Below the pieces are notes generated by a model. That model did not search any database. It saw nothing but the letters and a program-made list of their open reading frames with translations, and had not been told where the DNA came from. A stretch of DNA of 55,815 nt, from NCBI GenBank assembly GCA_959026535.1, contig CAUFMB010000009.1:1-55815 (forward strand), in the 5' to 3' direction. The DNA comes from an uncultured Collinsella sp. Lineage in GTDB: Bacteria; Actinomycetota; Coriobacteriia; Coriobacteriales; Coriobacteriaceae. Positions 8,424 to 15,481 of this stretch are shown piece by piece. Numbering within the stretch: position 1 is the stretch's first letter; the number at the start of each line of letters is the position of its first letter. Made by a program: the position numbers and the translations under genes.

Positions 8424-9320
8424 GTGACCGATTGGTCCCTGATCCTTTCCGCGCCGGCAAAGATCAACCTCTATCTGGGGGTTCATACCGAGCGTGACGA
8501 CCGCGGCTACCATAAGGTCGATTCCCTGATGGCAGCCGTCGGTCTTGTCGATACCGTGACGGTTACGCCGGCACAGGCGCTGACCGTCCAGACGATTCCG
8601 GCATCCGACTTTCCCATGCAAAAGAATACGGCGTATCGTGCGGCCGCTGCTATGGCCGAGCATTACGGTCGCGAAGCCAATGTCTGCATCACGATTAAGA
8701 AGCGCATCCCGCTGTGTGCCGGCCTGGGCGGTCCTTCGACGGATGCCGCGGCGGTCATTGTCGCCTTGGCAGAGAGTTGGGGTATCGACCGTGCCGACCC
8801 CGCGCTGGACAACATTGCGCGCGGCATTGGCGCCGACGTTCCCTTCTTTTTGCATGCCAGCCCTGCATTTTACGTGGGTGGGGGAGACGTGCTGGCAACC
8901 GAGTACCCCGCACTACCCGCGACACCCGTCGTGCTGGTCAAGCCGCGCGAGGCAAGTGTTTCGACAATTGAAGCCTATCGACGTTTTGACGAGGCCTCGG
9001 TGCCTGCGGACAAGCCCGGCGCGATAGCTTCTGCCTTGCGTGCTGGTGATGCCGAGACGGCATATGCACTCATCCATAACAACCTTGGTGTCATTTCCGC
9101 ACAGATGGAGTCGCAGATTCAAACGGTCCTCGACTGGCTGCGTAAACAGGACGGAACCGTTGCTGTAGATGTGTGCGGATCGGGTGCCTGCTCGTTTGCC
9201 ATTTGCGACACCGCTGCCACGGCCGAAAGGCTTGCCGATGCTGCCCAGCAAAATGGCTGGTGGGTCTGCGCGACTGAGCTTATTCCCAACACGGTTCAAA
9301 TCGACGCGCCAAAGAAATAA
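8424..9320 (+). CDS. ispE: 4-diphosphocytidyl-2-C-methyl-D-erythritol kinase
   Basis: GHMP-family kinase of the MEP pathway to isopentenyl diphosphate. The N-terminus has SAPAKINLYLGV; the ATP-binding glycine loop reads PLCAGLGGPSTDAAAVI, with Pro-Ser-Thr where most homologues have Gly-Ser-Ser; GADVPFF and a late GSGACSFAI complete the family set. The start is GTG, closely coupled to veg. The protein has 298 residues. ispD and ispF are 21 kb further on, so three MEP steps are encoded in this window. Confidence 0.93.
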   Translation: MTDWSLILSAPAKINLYLGVHTERDDRGYHKVDSLMAAVGLVDTVTVTPAQALTVQTIPASDFPMQKNTAYRAAAAMAEHYGREANVCITIKKRIPLCAGLGGPSTDAAAVIVALAESWGIDRADPALDNIARGIGADVPFFLHASPAFYVGGGDVLATEYPALPATPVVLVKPREASVSTIEAYRRFDEASVPADKPGAIASALRAGDAETAYALIHNNLGVISAQMESQIQTVLDWLRKQDGTVAVDVCGSGACSFAICDTAATAERLADAAQQNGWWVCATELIPNTVQIDAPKK

Positions 9321-9369
9321 AAATTTCTCTAGCACGCGGCGAAAATCTTTGTTACTATAGTCGAGCTAA

Positions 9370-9446
9370 CGGGTTGTGGCTCAGTTTGGTAGAGCACTGC
9401 GTTCGGGACGCAGGGGTCGCTGGTTCAAATCCAGTCAACCCGACCA
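9370..9446 (+). tRNA. tRNA-Pro (anticodon CGG)
   Basis: The 77-nt cloverleaf has acceptor CGGGTTG/CAACCCG, anticodon stem CTGCG/CGCAG with loop TTCGGGA (CGG centre), T-arm CTGGTTCAAATCCAG and encoded ACCA. A TATAGT-like box lies just upstream at 9355-9360. No tail duplication follows this tRNA. Confidence 0.95.
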
Positions 9447-9456
9447 GAGCATGAGG

Positions 9457-9485
9457 AGGGACCGCTTCTTGCGGTCCCTTTTTTT
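9457..9485 (+). terminator. Terminator of tRNA-Pro
   Basis: Stem AGGGACCGC / GCGGTCCCT with loop TTCTT and a seven-T run, 10 bp after the tRNA. Confidence 0.9.
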
Positions 9486-9493
9486 AGCTAGTG

Positions 9494-9522
9494 TTGTGAT
9501 ACTGCGATACCCGCGGTATACT
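9494..9522 (+). promoter_or_regulatory. Promoter of tatA
   Basis: TTGTGA (9494-9499) and TATACT (9517-9522) are spaced 17 bp apart, 37 bp before the tatA start and directly after the tRNA-Pro terminator. Confidence 0.6.
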
Positions 9523-9558
9523 CATTCGAGCTTGTCTCGCTGTATTGTGGAGGTCTAC

Positions 9559-9834
9559 ATGTTTGGACTGAGGGCTCCTGAGCTCATCATTATTCTCGTC
9601 GTTGTCCTGATTATCTTCGGGCCCAAGAACCTGCCGAAGCTCGGCAAGTCCCTCGGCTCTACCGTCAAGAATATCCGCGAGGGTATGGAGGGCGACGATA
9701 AGGCCGAGACCAAGCAGGCCGAGGAGGTCGTGGTCGAGCAGTCCGAGGAGGACAAGGAGATCGCTGAGCTCGAGGCCAAGCTCGCTGCTGCCAAGAAGAA
9801 GCAGGCAGAGGACAGCGACGCGGACGCAGAGTAG
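9559..9834 (+). CDS. tatA: Sec-independent translocase protein TatA
   Basis: Pore-forming subunit of the twin-arginine export system. A single N-terminal membrane helix (LIIILVVVLIIFG) is followed by the FGPKNLPKLGKSLG amphipathic hinge and a charged Glu/Lys-rich tail predicted to be helical. The start follows TGGAGG; an in-frame extension back through tRNA-Pro is spurious. The protein has 91 residues. No tatC is in the window. The gene stands alone between two terminators. Confidence 0.92.
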   Translation: MFGLRAPELIIILVVVLIIFGPKNLPKLGKSLGSTVKNIREGMEGDDKAETKQAEEVVVEQSEEDKEIAELEAKLAAAKKKQAEDSDADAE

Positions 9835-9859
9835 TCCCATCCCTTTGGGGTGAGCACCT

Positions 9860-9892
9860 GACCGGCTTGCCCGCAGGCTAGCCGGTCTTTTT
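9860..9892 (+). terminator. Terminator of tatA
   Basis: Stem GACCGGCT / AGCCGGTC (with a looser inner part) followed by TTTTT, 25 bp after the tatA stop. Confidence 0.85.
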
Positions 9893-9940
9893 CGTTTTGT
9901 TGACAGTTGATTGTTTGATCAGAGTTGGGGAGATATCCGT

Positions 9941-10411
9941 ATGGACGCAAGCCAGATCGTACTGACCGCTGAGGGCCGCCAGAAGCTCGTCGAGGAGCTC
10001 GCTTGGCGTGAGGGCGATTACGCCAAGGAGATCGTCGAGGACATCAAGGAAGCCCGCGCGTTCGGCGACCTTTCGGAGAACTCCGAGTACGACGCCGCTA
10101 AGGACAAGCAGGCCCAGAACGCCGCTCGTATTGCCGAGATCCAGGCCATCCTCGCCAACGCTCAGGTTGCTGCCACCACGGGCGACCTGACCGTCTCCAT
10201 CGGTTCCACCGTTTCGCTGATTGATCCCAACGGCGAGGTCATGGAAGTCACGCTCGTCGGTACCACCGAGACCAACTCGCTCGAGCACAAGATTTCCAAC
10301 GAGTCTCCGGTCGGTCACGCCATCATTGGTCACGGCGAGGGCGACTCCGTCGAGGTCGTTACGCCTTCCGGCAAGACTCGCGTCTACACCATCGCCAAGA
10401 TCGCACGCTAG
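9941..10411 (+). CDS. greA: Transcription elongation factor GreA
   Basis: Rescues backtracked RNA polymerase by stimulating transcript cleavage. The N-terminal coiled coil carries the acidic tip segment (GDLSENSEYDAAKDKQ, about residues 40-56) and the C-terminal FKBP-like domain has TVSIGSTVSLID and GHGEGDSVEV. The start follows GGGGAG; 156 residues is the usual size. A hairpin terminator separates it from lysS, so coupling is partial at most. Confidence 0.95.
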   Translation: MDASQIVLTAEGRQKLVEELAWREGDYAKEIVEDIKEARAFGDLSENSEYDAAKDKQAQNAARIAEIQAILANAQVAATTGDLTVSIGSTVSLIDPNGEVMEVTLVGTTETNSLEHKISNESPVGHAIIGHGEGDSVEVVTPSGKTRVYTIAKIAR

Positions 10412-10439
10412 ACCACGGTCCCGCGTAAAGGTATGTTTT

Positions 10440-10472
10440 CGCTCCCTGGGACCGAATCCTGGGGAGCGTTTT
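10440..10472 (+). terminator. Terminator between greA and lysS
   Basis: Stem CGCTCCC / GGGAGCG with a 15-base loop, then TTTT. The lysS start is only 19 bp further on, so the lysS promoter would have to lie upstream or the terminator must leak. Confidence 0.7.
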
Positions 10473-10490
10473 AGTTTGAGGAGCTAACTT

Positions 10491-12455
10491 ATGGCAGAGA
10501 ACCAGAACGTCGCCGATCAGGCATCGACGCTCAACGACGAGCGCGCCACCCGCCTGGCCAAGCGCGCCGCCCTGTTCGAGGCGGGCCAGAACCCCTATCC
10601 CGAGCACTCTGAGCTTGAGGACTACGTCGCCGATATCGAGGCTAAGTACGCCGAGCTTGCCGATGGCGAGGACACCGAGGACGTCGTGAAGATCGCCGGC
10701 CGTGTGGTCGCCAAGCGCGGTCAGGGCAAGATTATGTTCATCGTCGTGCGCGATGCGACTGCCGAGATTCAGCTGTTCTGCCGCATCAACGACATGGACG
10801 AGGCTGCCTGGAATACGCTCAAGGCCCTCGACCTGGGCGACATCCTGGGCGTGACCGGCGTGGTCGTGCGTACCCAGCGCGGCCAGCTTTCCGTTGCCCC
10901 TAAGAGCGCGACCCTGCTTTCCAAGGCCGTTCGTCCGCTGCCCGAGAAGTTCCACGGTCTTTCCGATAAGGAGACCCGCTATCGCCAGCGCTATGTCGAC
11001 CTGATCGCCAACGACGACGTTCGCGAGACCTTCCGTAAGCGTTCGCAGATTCTCTCCACCTTCCGTCGCTTTATGGAGTCCGACGGCTACATGGAGGTCG
11101 AGACCCCCATCCTGCAGACCATCCAGGGTGGTGCCACGGCCAAGCCGTTCATTACCCACTTCAACGCGCTCGATCAGGAGTGCTACCTGCGTATTGCCAC
11201 CGAGCTGCACCTCAAACGCTGCATCGTCGGTGGTTTTGAGCGCGTGTTCGAGATCGGCCGCATCTTCCGTAACGAGGGCATGGACCTTACCCACAACCCC
11301 GAGTTCACCACGATGGAGGCCTACCGTGCCTTCTCCGACCTCGAGGGCATGAAGGCGCTCGCCCAGGGCGTCATTAAGGCGGCTAACAAGGCCATCGGCA
11401 ACCCCGAGGTCATCGAGTACCAGGGCCAGACCATCGACCTTTCTGGTGAGTGGGCCAGCCGTCCCATGACCGACATCGTCTCCGACGTGCTCGGCAAGCA
11501 GGTCACCATCGACACGCCGGTCGAGGAGCTTGCTGCCGCCGCGCGCGAGAAGGGCCTGGAGATCAAGCCCGAGTGGACTGCTGGCAAGATCATCGCCGAG
11601 ATTTACGATGAGCTGGGCGAGGACACCATCGTCAACCCGACCTTCGTGTGCGATTACCCCATCGAGGTCAGCCCGCTTGCCAAGCGCTTTGAGGACGACC
11701 CGCGCCTGACCCACCGCTTTGAGCTGGTCATCGCCGGCCACGAGTACGCCAACGCATTCTCCGAGCTCAACGACCCGGTTGACCAGGCTGAGCGCTTTGC
11801 TGCCCAGATGGCCGAGAAGGCCGGCGGCGACGATGAGGCCATGGAGTATGACGAGGACTACGTGCGCGCCCTCGAGTACGGTATGCCTCCCGCGGGCGGC
11901 ATTGGCATTGGTATCGACCGCGTGGTCATGCTGCTTACCAACCAGGCTTCTATCCGCGACGTGCTGCTGTTCCCGCACATGAAGCCCGAGAAGGGTTTCC
12001 AGTCCGGTGCCGCTGCCGCCAAGGCTGCCGAGGCCGGCAACGCCGCGAGCCCGTTCGTTAAGTCGCTTAAGCCCACGCTCGATTACTCCAAGATCGCCGT
12101 TGAGCCGCTGTTCGAGGAGTTCGTCGACTTCGATACCTTCTCCAAGAGCGACTTCCGCGCCGTGAAGGTCAAGGCATGCGAGGCCGTCAAGAAGTCCAAG
12201 AAGCTGCTGAACTTTACGCTCGACGACGGCACCGGCACCGACCGTACCATCCTCTCCGGTATTCACGCTTATTACGAGCCCGAGGACCTGGTCGGCAAGA
12301 CCTTGCTCGCCATCACCAACCTGCCTCCGCGCAAGATGATGGGCATCCCCAGCTGCGGCATGCTCATCAGTGCCATCCACGAGGAGGATGGTGAGGAGCG
12401 CCTCAACCTGATCCAGCTCGACGCCTCCATCCCCGCCGGCGCAAAGATGTACTAA
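10491..12455 (+). CDS. lysS: Lysyl-tRNA synthetase with C-terminal tRNA-binding domain
   Basis: Class II synthetase charging tRNA-Lys. Residues 1 to about 503 form the standard enzyme: N-terminal OB fold, motif 2 near FEIGRIFRNEGMDLTHNPEF, and motif 3 GMPPAGGIGIGIDRVVML. An Ala-rich linker leads to residues about 546-654, which look like the Trbp111/EMAP-II OB fold found at the C-terminus of many MetRS proteins (DFRAVKVKACEAVKKSKKLL, then LVGKTLLAITNLPPRKMMG, then SCGMLISA). The 654-residue total is some 150 longer than typical bacterial LysRS. It follows greA. Confidence 0.93.
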   Translation: MAENQNVADQASTLNDERATRLAKRAALFEAGQNPYPEHSELEDYVADIEAKYAELADGEDTEDVVKIAGRVVAKRGQGKIMFIVVRDATAEIQLFCRINDMDEAAWNTLKALDLGDILGVTGVVVRTQRGQLSVAPKSATLLSKAVRPLPEKFHGLSDKETRYRQRYVDLIANDDVRETFRKRSQILSTFRRFMESDGYMEVETPILQTIQGGATAKPFITHFNALDQECYLRIATELHLKRCIVGGFERVFEIGRIFRNEGMDLTHNPEFTTMEAYRAFSDLEGMKALAQGVIKAANKAIGNPEVIEYQGQTIDLSGEWASRPMTDIVSDVLGKQVTIDTPVEELAAAAREKGLEIKPEWTAGKIIAEIYDELGEDTIVNPTFVCDYPIEVSPLAKRFEDDPRLTHRFELVIAGHEYANAFSELNDPVDQAERFAAQMAEKAGGDDEAMEYDEDYVRALEYGMPPAGGIGIGIDRVVMLLTNQASIRDVLLFPHMKPEKGFQSGAAAAKAAEAGNAASPFVKSLKPTLDYSKIAVEPLFEEFVDFDTFSKSDFRAVKVKACEAVKKSKKLLNFTLDDGTGTDRTILSGIHAYYEPEDLVGKTLLAITNLPPRKMMGIPSCGMLISAIHEEDGEERLNLIQLDASIPAGAKMY

Positions 12456-12459
12456 CTTG

Positions 12460-12484
12460 TTACGCGGTTCTACGAACCGCGTAA
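12460..12484 (+). terminator. Hairpin after lysS
   Basis: Perfect 11-bp arms TTACGCGGTTC / GAACCGCGTAA around TAC, starting 5 bp after the stop. No T run follows, so it may protect the 3' end or pause polymerase; the true terminator is probably the next hairpin. Confidence 0.55.
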
Positions 12485-12533
12485 TGGCTCGACGCTGCGC
12501 GGGCCGCATTTGGACAATCTGACGTTCAACTTC

Positions 12534-12568
12534 AAGGGCGCGACCAGAAGGTCAGCGCCCTTTCGTTT
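12534..12568 (+). terminator. Terminator downstream of lysS
   Basis: Stem AAGGGCGCGACC / GGTCAGCGCCCTT with loop AGAA and a short T-rich tail. Confidence 0.75.
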
Positions 12569-12763
12569 CACGTCACCTTGTCACAAATGCGACCCGCTCG
12601 CTGTCGTTACCAAAGCATCGGCATTGCCGTGGTTGGCACTTGGGGACGTTCCTTTTCTGCCGGCAGTTGGGGACAGTCCTTGTTTTGATAGTCGTCTCTT
12701 TTATGTTTCCTTTAGCCGTTGCTGCCTAGGATGGGGGTTAGTCGGCAGGAAGGGAGCGTCTAT
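12569..12763. other. Gene-free stretch with two GGGGAC direct repeats
   Basis: No coding signal is seen. Two related 20-bp tracts, CACTTGGGGACGTTCCTTTT at 12638-12657 and CAGTTGGGGACAGTCCTTG at 12664-12682, stand in tandem. They share the GGGGAC core with the hairpins elsewhere in the window. The ribosome site of the next gene is at its right end. Confidence 0.6.
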
Positions 12764-14332
12764 ATGGACGACGCGAGCGAGCGTGCAATCGAAGAGGACA
12801 TGCTCGATCAGTTCAATTACTTTGATGATGAGGACGAGGAGCTGATCGACCGTCGCGAGCCAGCGCCGCTTGATTCCTTTGATCTGGTCGATGAAGAGGC
12901 TGATGAGGTTGAGGGTGAATCAGTGGAGCCCCCACAGCCTTCGCGCCTTGACTCGCTGCTTTCGAGAGCCCCCATGCACCACGGCGTTCGTGCCGGCGCG
13001 CTCCATATGAAAACTGACTGGCATCAGATCGTGACGGCAGGCGATGAACTTGCCGTCGATGCGCCGCTCACCGATAAGTCATCCATCATCTGCCGCACCG
13101 GCATGCTTATGCTCGCGAGCGGAACGGGTGCCTGGCGTGTACGCGATACCATGAATCGTGTTGCTGACGTGCTCGGCGTCACAATTCACGTCGACCTGAG
13201 TCTTCTGTCGTTTGAGTGCACTTGCATCGAAGATGGCCACTGCTTTAACGAGGTTGTCAGCCTGCCCACAACGGGAGTCAATACCCATCGCATTTGGATG
13301 ATGGAGAGTTTCCTCAAGGAAATCGAGACCTATGGTCGTCGCTTCACGGTACACGAGTATCACGAGATGCTCAGGACCGTTGAGAGCTCAAAGCCCGATT
13401 ACTCTCCCTGGCAACAGGGCCTTGCGGCAGCCTGTGCTTGCGGCGCCTTCGTCTTTTTGCTCGGCGGCGGCCCTATCGAGATGGCCTGTGCATTCGTAGG
13501 CGCTGGTGTCGGTAACTTTGCTCGCTCCCATATTCTCAAGCAAGGCCTTGGTCAGTTCAGCGCGCTGACGACCGGTGTTGCGCTCGCTTGCGTTTCGTAT
13601 CTGCTGGCATTGCTCGGCCTTGGCCAGGTCATACCGGGGGCAATGTCGCACCAAGAAGGCTATATCGGCGCCATGCTCTTTGTGATTCCCGGCTTTCCGC
13701 TCATTACGGCAGGCCTCGACATCGCTAAGCTCGACATGCGAAGCGGTATCGAGCGCCTTTCATATGCCGTATCGATTATTGTGATGGCGACCCTCGTAGG
13801 TTGGATGGTTGCCGAGTGTGTTGGCCTGGCGCCGGACGACTTTGCCCCACTGGGCCTTTCGCCGCTTGCCCTTACGCTCCTGCGCGTGGTGATGAGCTTC
13901 GTTGGCGTATTCGGCTTCTCGGTGATGTTCAACAGCCCGGTAAAGATGGCCGCGGCAGCTGGGTTGATCGGCGCCGTTTCCAATACCCTGCGCCTTACGC
14001 TCGTCGATGCGCCGACGATGATTCCCTTCCTGGGCCTCAGCACGGGAATGCCTCCCGAGGCAGCAGCGTTTATCGGCGCGCTGGTATCGGGTCTGCTGGC
14101 AAGCTTGGCCGAAGTCAAGCTCACCTACCCGCGTATCGCTCTCACGGTGCCTTCGATTGTCATTATGGTGCCGGGTTTGTATCTGTATCGCTCGATGTAT
14201 TACATGTGCACCTTCGACACAGTCAATATGCTCGGTTGGTTTGTGCGTGCAGTGCTCATCGTGGCGTTTTTGCCCGTTGGTCTGGGTGTGGCACGTACAC
14301 TCACCGACCCTCGCTGGCGCCACACCAGCTAA
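12764..14332 (+). CDS. ThrE-family threonine/serine exporter, fused form
   Basis: Integral membrane protein of the ThrE (DUF1212 plus DUF3815) family, probably exporting threonine, serine or a related small metabolite. The first about 75 residues are acidic and cytosolic. The soluble DUF1212-like part follows (TGMLMLASGTGAWRVRDTMN), then about ten hydrophobic helices from residue 220 to 515. Both halves that are separate genes in some Firmicutes are joined here. The start at 12764 follows GGAAGGGAG; an upstream in-frame ATG at 12719 lacks a site. The protein has 522 residues. A GGGGAC hairpin begins right after the stop. Confidence 0.85.
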   Translation: MDDASERAIEEDMLDQFNYFDDEDEELIDRREPAPLDSFDLVDEEADEVEGESVEPPQPSRLDSLLSRAPMHHGVRAGALHMKTDWHQIVTAGDELAVDAPLTDKSSIICRTGMLMLASGTGAWRVRDTMNRVADVLGVTIHVDLSLLSFECTCIEDGHCFNEVVSLPTTGVNTHRIWMMESFLKEIETYGRRFTVHEYHEMLRTVESSKPDYSPWQQGLAAACACGAFVFLLGGGPIEMACAFVGAGVGNFARSHILKQGLGQFSALTTGVALACVSYLLALLGLGQVIPGAMSHQEGYIGAMLFVIPGFPLITAGLDIAKLDMRSGIERLSYAVSIIVMATLVGWMVAECVGLAPDDFAPLGLSPLALTLLRVVMSFVGVFGFSVMFNSPVKMAAAAGLIGAVSNTLRLTLVDAPTMIPFLGLSTGMPPEAAAFIGALVSGLLASLAEVKLTYPRIALTVPSIVIMVPGLYLYRSMYYMCTFDTVNMLGWFVRAVLIVAFLPVGLGVARTLTDPRWRHTS

Positions 14333-14334
14333 TT

Positions 14335-14363
14335 GGTGCAAAGGGGACAGGTTACTTTGCACC
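14335..14363. repeat. GGTGCAAAGGGGACAG hairpin
   Basis: Arms GGTGCAAAG and CTTTGCACC flank a GGGACAGGTTA loop. It begins 2 bp after the exporter stop and could act in 3'-end formation. It is one of the GGGGAC hairpin family. Confidence 0.65.
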
Positions 14364-14445
14364 CCCAATGAGTTGCGGTGAAATAGGGACTGAATTGCTG
14401 CTTAAAGGGTCAAAACAGTCCGTATTCCACCGCAACTTATGGGGT
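14361..14445. repeat. Long imperfect hairpin with GGGAC arms
   Basis: The left arm (14361-14392) and right arm (14416-14445) are near-perfect reverse complements over about 30 bp, sharing AGTTGCGGTG and GGACTG; a 23-bp A/T-rich loop separates them. A run of nine G follows at 14447-14455. The first hairpin shares its last three bases with this one, giving a compound element of 111 bp. Confidence 0.75.
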
Positions 14446-14557
14446 CGGGGGGGGGATTATTGGTGCCCTGCATCTCCATAAACTCAACGCTTACGAAGCG
14501 CGCGCCGTTCGTGTTAGGGTAGTTCCACCACATAAGTAGTCGCAGACGCACGTACCA

Positions 14558-14607
14558 CGGGCGGGCGAGATGAAGTCCCAACAGCTCCATCTTGCCCGCC
14601 CGTTTTT
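14558..14607 (+). terminator. Hairpin with T run ahead of the DUF2798-type gene
   Basis: A 15-bp near-perfect stem (CGGGCGGGCGAGATG / CATCTTGCCCGCCCG) is followed by TTTTT. It lies 36 bp upstream of the start of the next gene and well past the previous one, so it may be a leader attenuator. No known aptamer was recognised in the 90 bp before it. Confidence 0.7.
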
Positions 14608-14642
14608 GTTGCGTGGTGCCGCGGCGTAACACAGAAAGGACA

Positions 14643-15200
14643 ATGCCCTTTATGCCTATCAACAAACGAGAGAGCCTGCTTTTCACCTTTATCATGTGCT
14701 TTTGCATGGTGCTCTGGATGAGCATCTACAACGTTGCCCTGCAGCATGGGGCCATCAACGGCGAGGTTGTTGCCGCCGCGTGGCTCGGCTTCCCCGTTGC
14801 CTACATTTTTGCCATGTGCTGCGACTGGTTTGTTGCCAGCCCCCTTGCCAAGGGTTTCGCCTTTAAATTCCTGGTCACGCCGGTCAAGAGTTCGCCGCTT
14901 GCCATGACGCTTGCCGTCAGCTCCTGCATGGTCGTTCCCATGGTCATCATCATGTCGCTGTACGGTGCCTGTGAGGGTCTGACGCACATGCCCGGCGGCA
15001 TCCTTGCGAACCTGTATTCCGTGCCCGCGATCTGGATGATCAACATCCCGCATAATTTTGTGATGGCGCTGCCGTGGAACCTTTTGGTAGCCGGTCCGAT
15101 TTCCCGCTTCGTCTTCCGTCGCGCCTTCCCTGTGGGGACGGTTTTCGAGGAGGAGCATGCCGAGCTCTTGGAGCAGGCTATGGCTCCTGAGTGCGAGTAG
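14643..15200 (+). CDS. DUF2798-type small membrane protein
   Basis: Predicted inner-membrane protein of unknown function with four hydrophobic helices (ESLLFTFIMCFCMVLWMSI, AWLGFPVAYIFAMCC, AMTLAVSSCMVVPMVIIMSL, IPHNFVMALPWNLLVAGP), in two repeats as in DUF2798 proteins. The start is uncertain: ATG at 14643 is very close to AAAGGA, while ATG at 14652 has a wider but workable gap. The protein has about 185 residues. It seems monocistronic, behind a strong leader hairpin. No transport substrate can be inferred. Confidence 0.75.
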   Translation: MPFMPINKRESLLFTFIMCFCMVLWMSIYNVALQHGAINGEVVAAAWLGFPVAYIFAMCCDWFVASPLAKGFAFKFLVTPVKSSPLAMTLAVSSCMVVPMVIIMSLYGACEGLTHMPGGILANLYSVPAIWMINIPHNFVMALPWNLLVAGPISRFVFRRAFPVGTVFEEEHAELLEQAMAPECE

Positions 15201-15345
15201 CTCGCTTAGGGATCTGCTGAGCGCGGGCGACTTGCTTGGTTGGAGCCCAAAGCGTGGATAGCTCTCTCGGTGACATCGCGGGCGTGAGCGGTGCGCATGA
15301 CCGGAGGGCCCGTGCTGCTCCGTTGCCCGACGTGCTAGCGCGCAG

Positions 15346-15357
15346 AACAATCTGTTG
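15346..15357. promoter_or_regulatory. Second, weaker TetR-like half-palindrome
   Basis: AACAATCTGTTG matches the centre of the perfect palindrome at 15412-15432 at 11 of 12 positions (AACAGTCTGTTG). It lies 55 bp upstream of it, on the other side of a terminator. Confidence 0.4.
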
Positions 15358-15365
15358 GTGCATTC

Positions 15366-15401
15366 GGCGGCTGCTGAAGCGTTTCGGCAGCCGCTTTTTA
15401 T
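15366..15401 (+). terminator. Terminator before the dehydratase-activase operon
   Basis: Stem GGCGGCTGC / GGCAGCCGC with a TGAAGCGTTTC loop and a TTTTT tail. It insulates the operon from upstream transcription. The about 165 bp between it and the DUF2798-type gene show no gene. Confidence 0.8.
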
Positions 15402-15411
15402 ACGGAGTTTA

Positions 15412-15432
15412 AATACAACAGTCTGTTGTATT
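15412..15432. promoter_or_regulatory. Perfect 21-bp palindromic operator
   Basis: Arms AATACAACAG and CTGTTGTATT mirror each other around a central T, 49 bp upstream of the activase start. The size and symmetry suit a TetR-family dimer, and the TetR gene is the second gene of this operon, so autoregulation is the simplest reading. A GTATAT box (15444-15449) just downstream may be the -10. Confidence 0.75.
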
Positions 15433-15481
15433 ACGTAGAGTGGTATATCTCTAGCGGGAAAAATGCGAGAGACGGAGCATT

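Noticed and set aside
12638..12686. Insertion-sequence remnant at the GGGGAC direct repeats
   Set aside because: No transposase fragment or terminal inverted repeats are seen; the tracts are better grouped with the GGGGAC hairpins.
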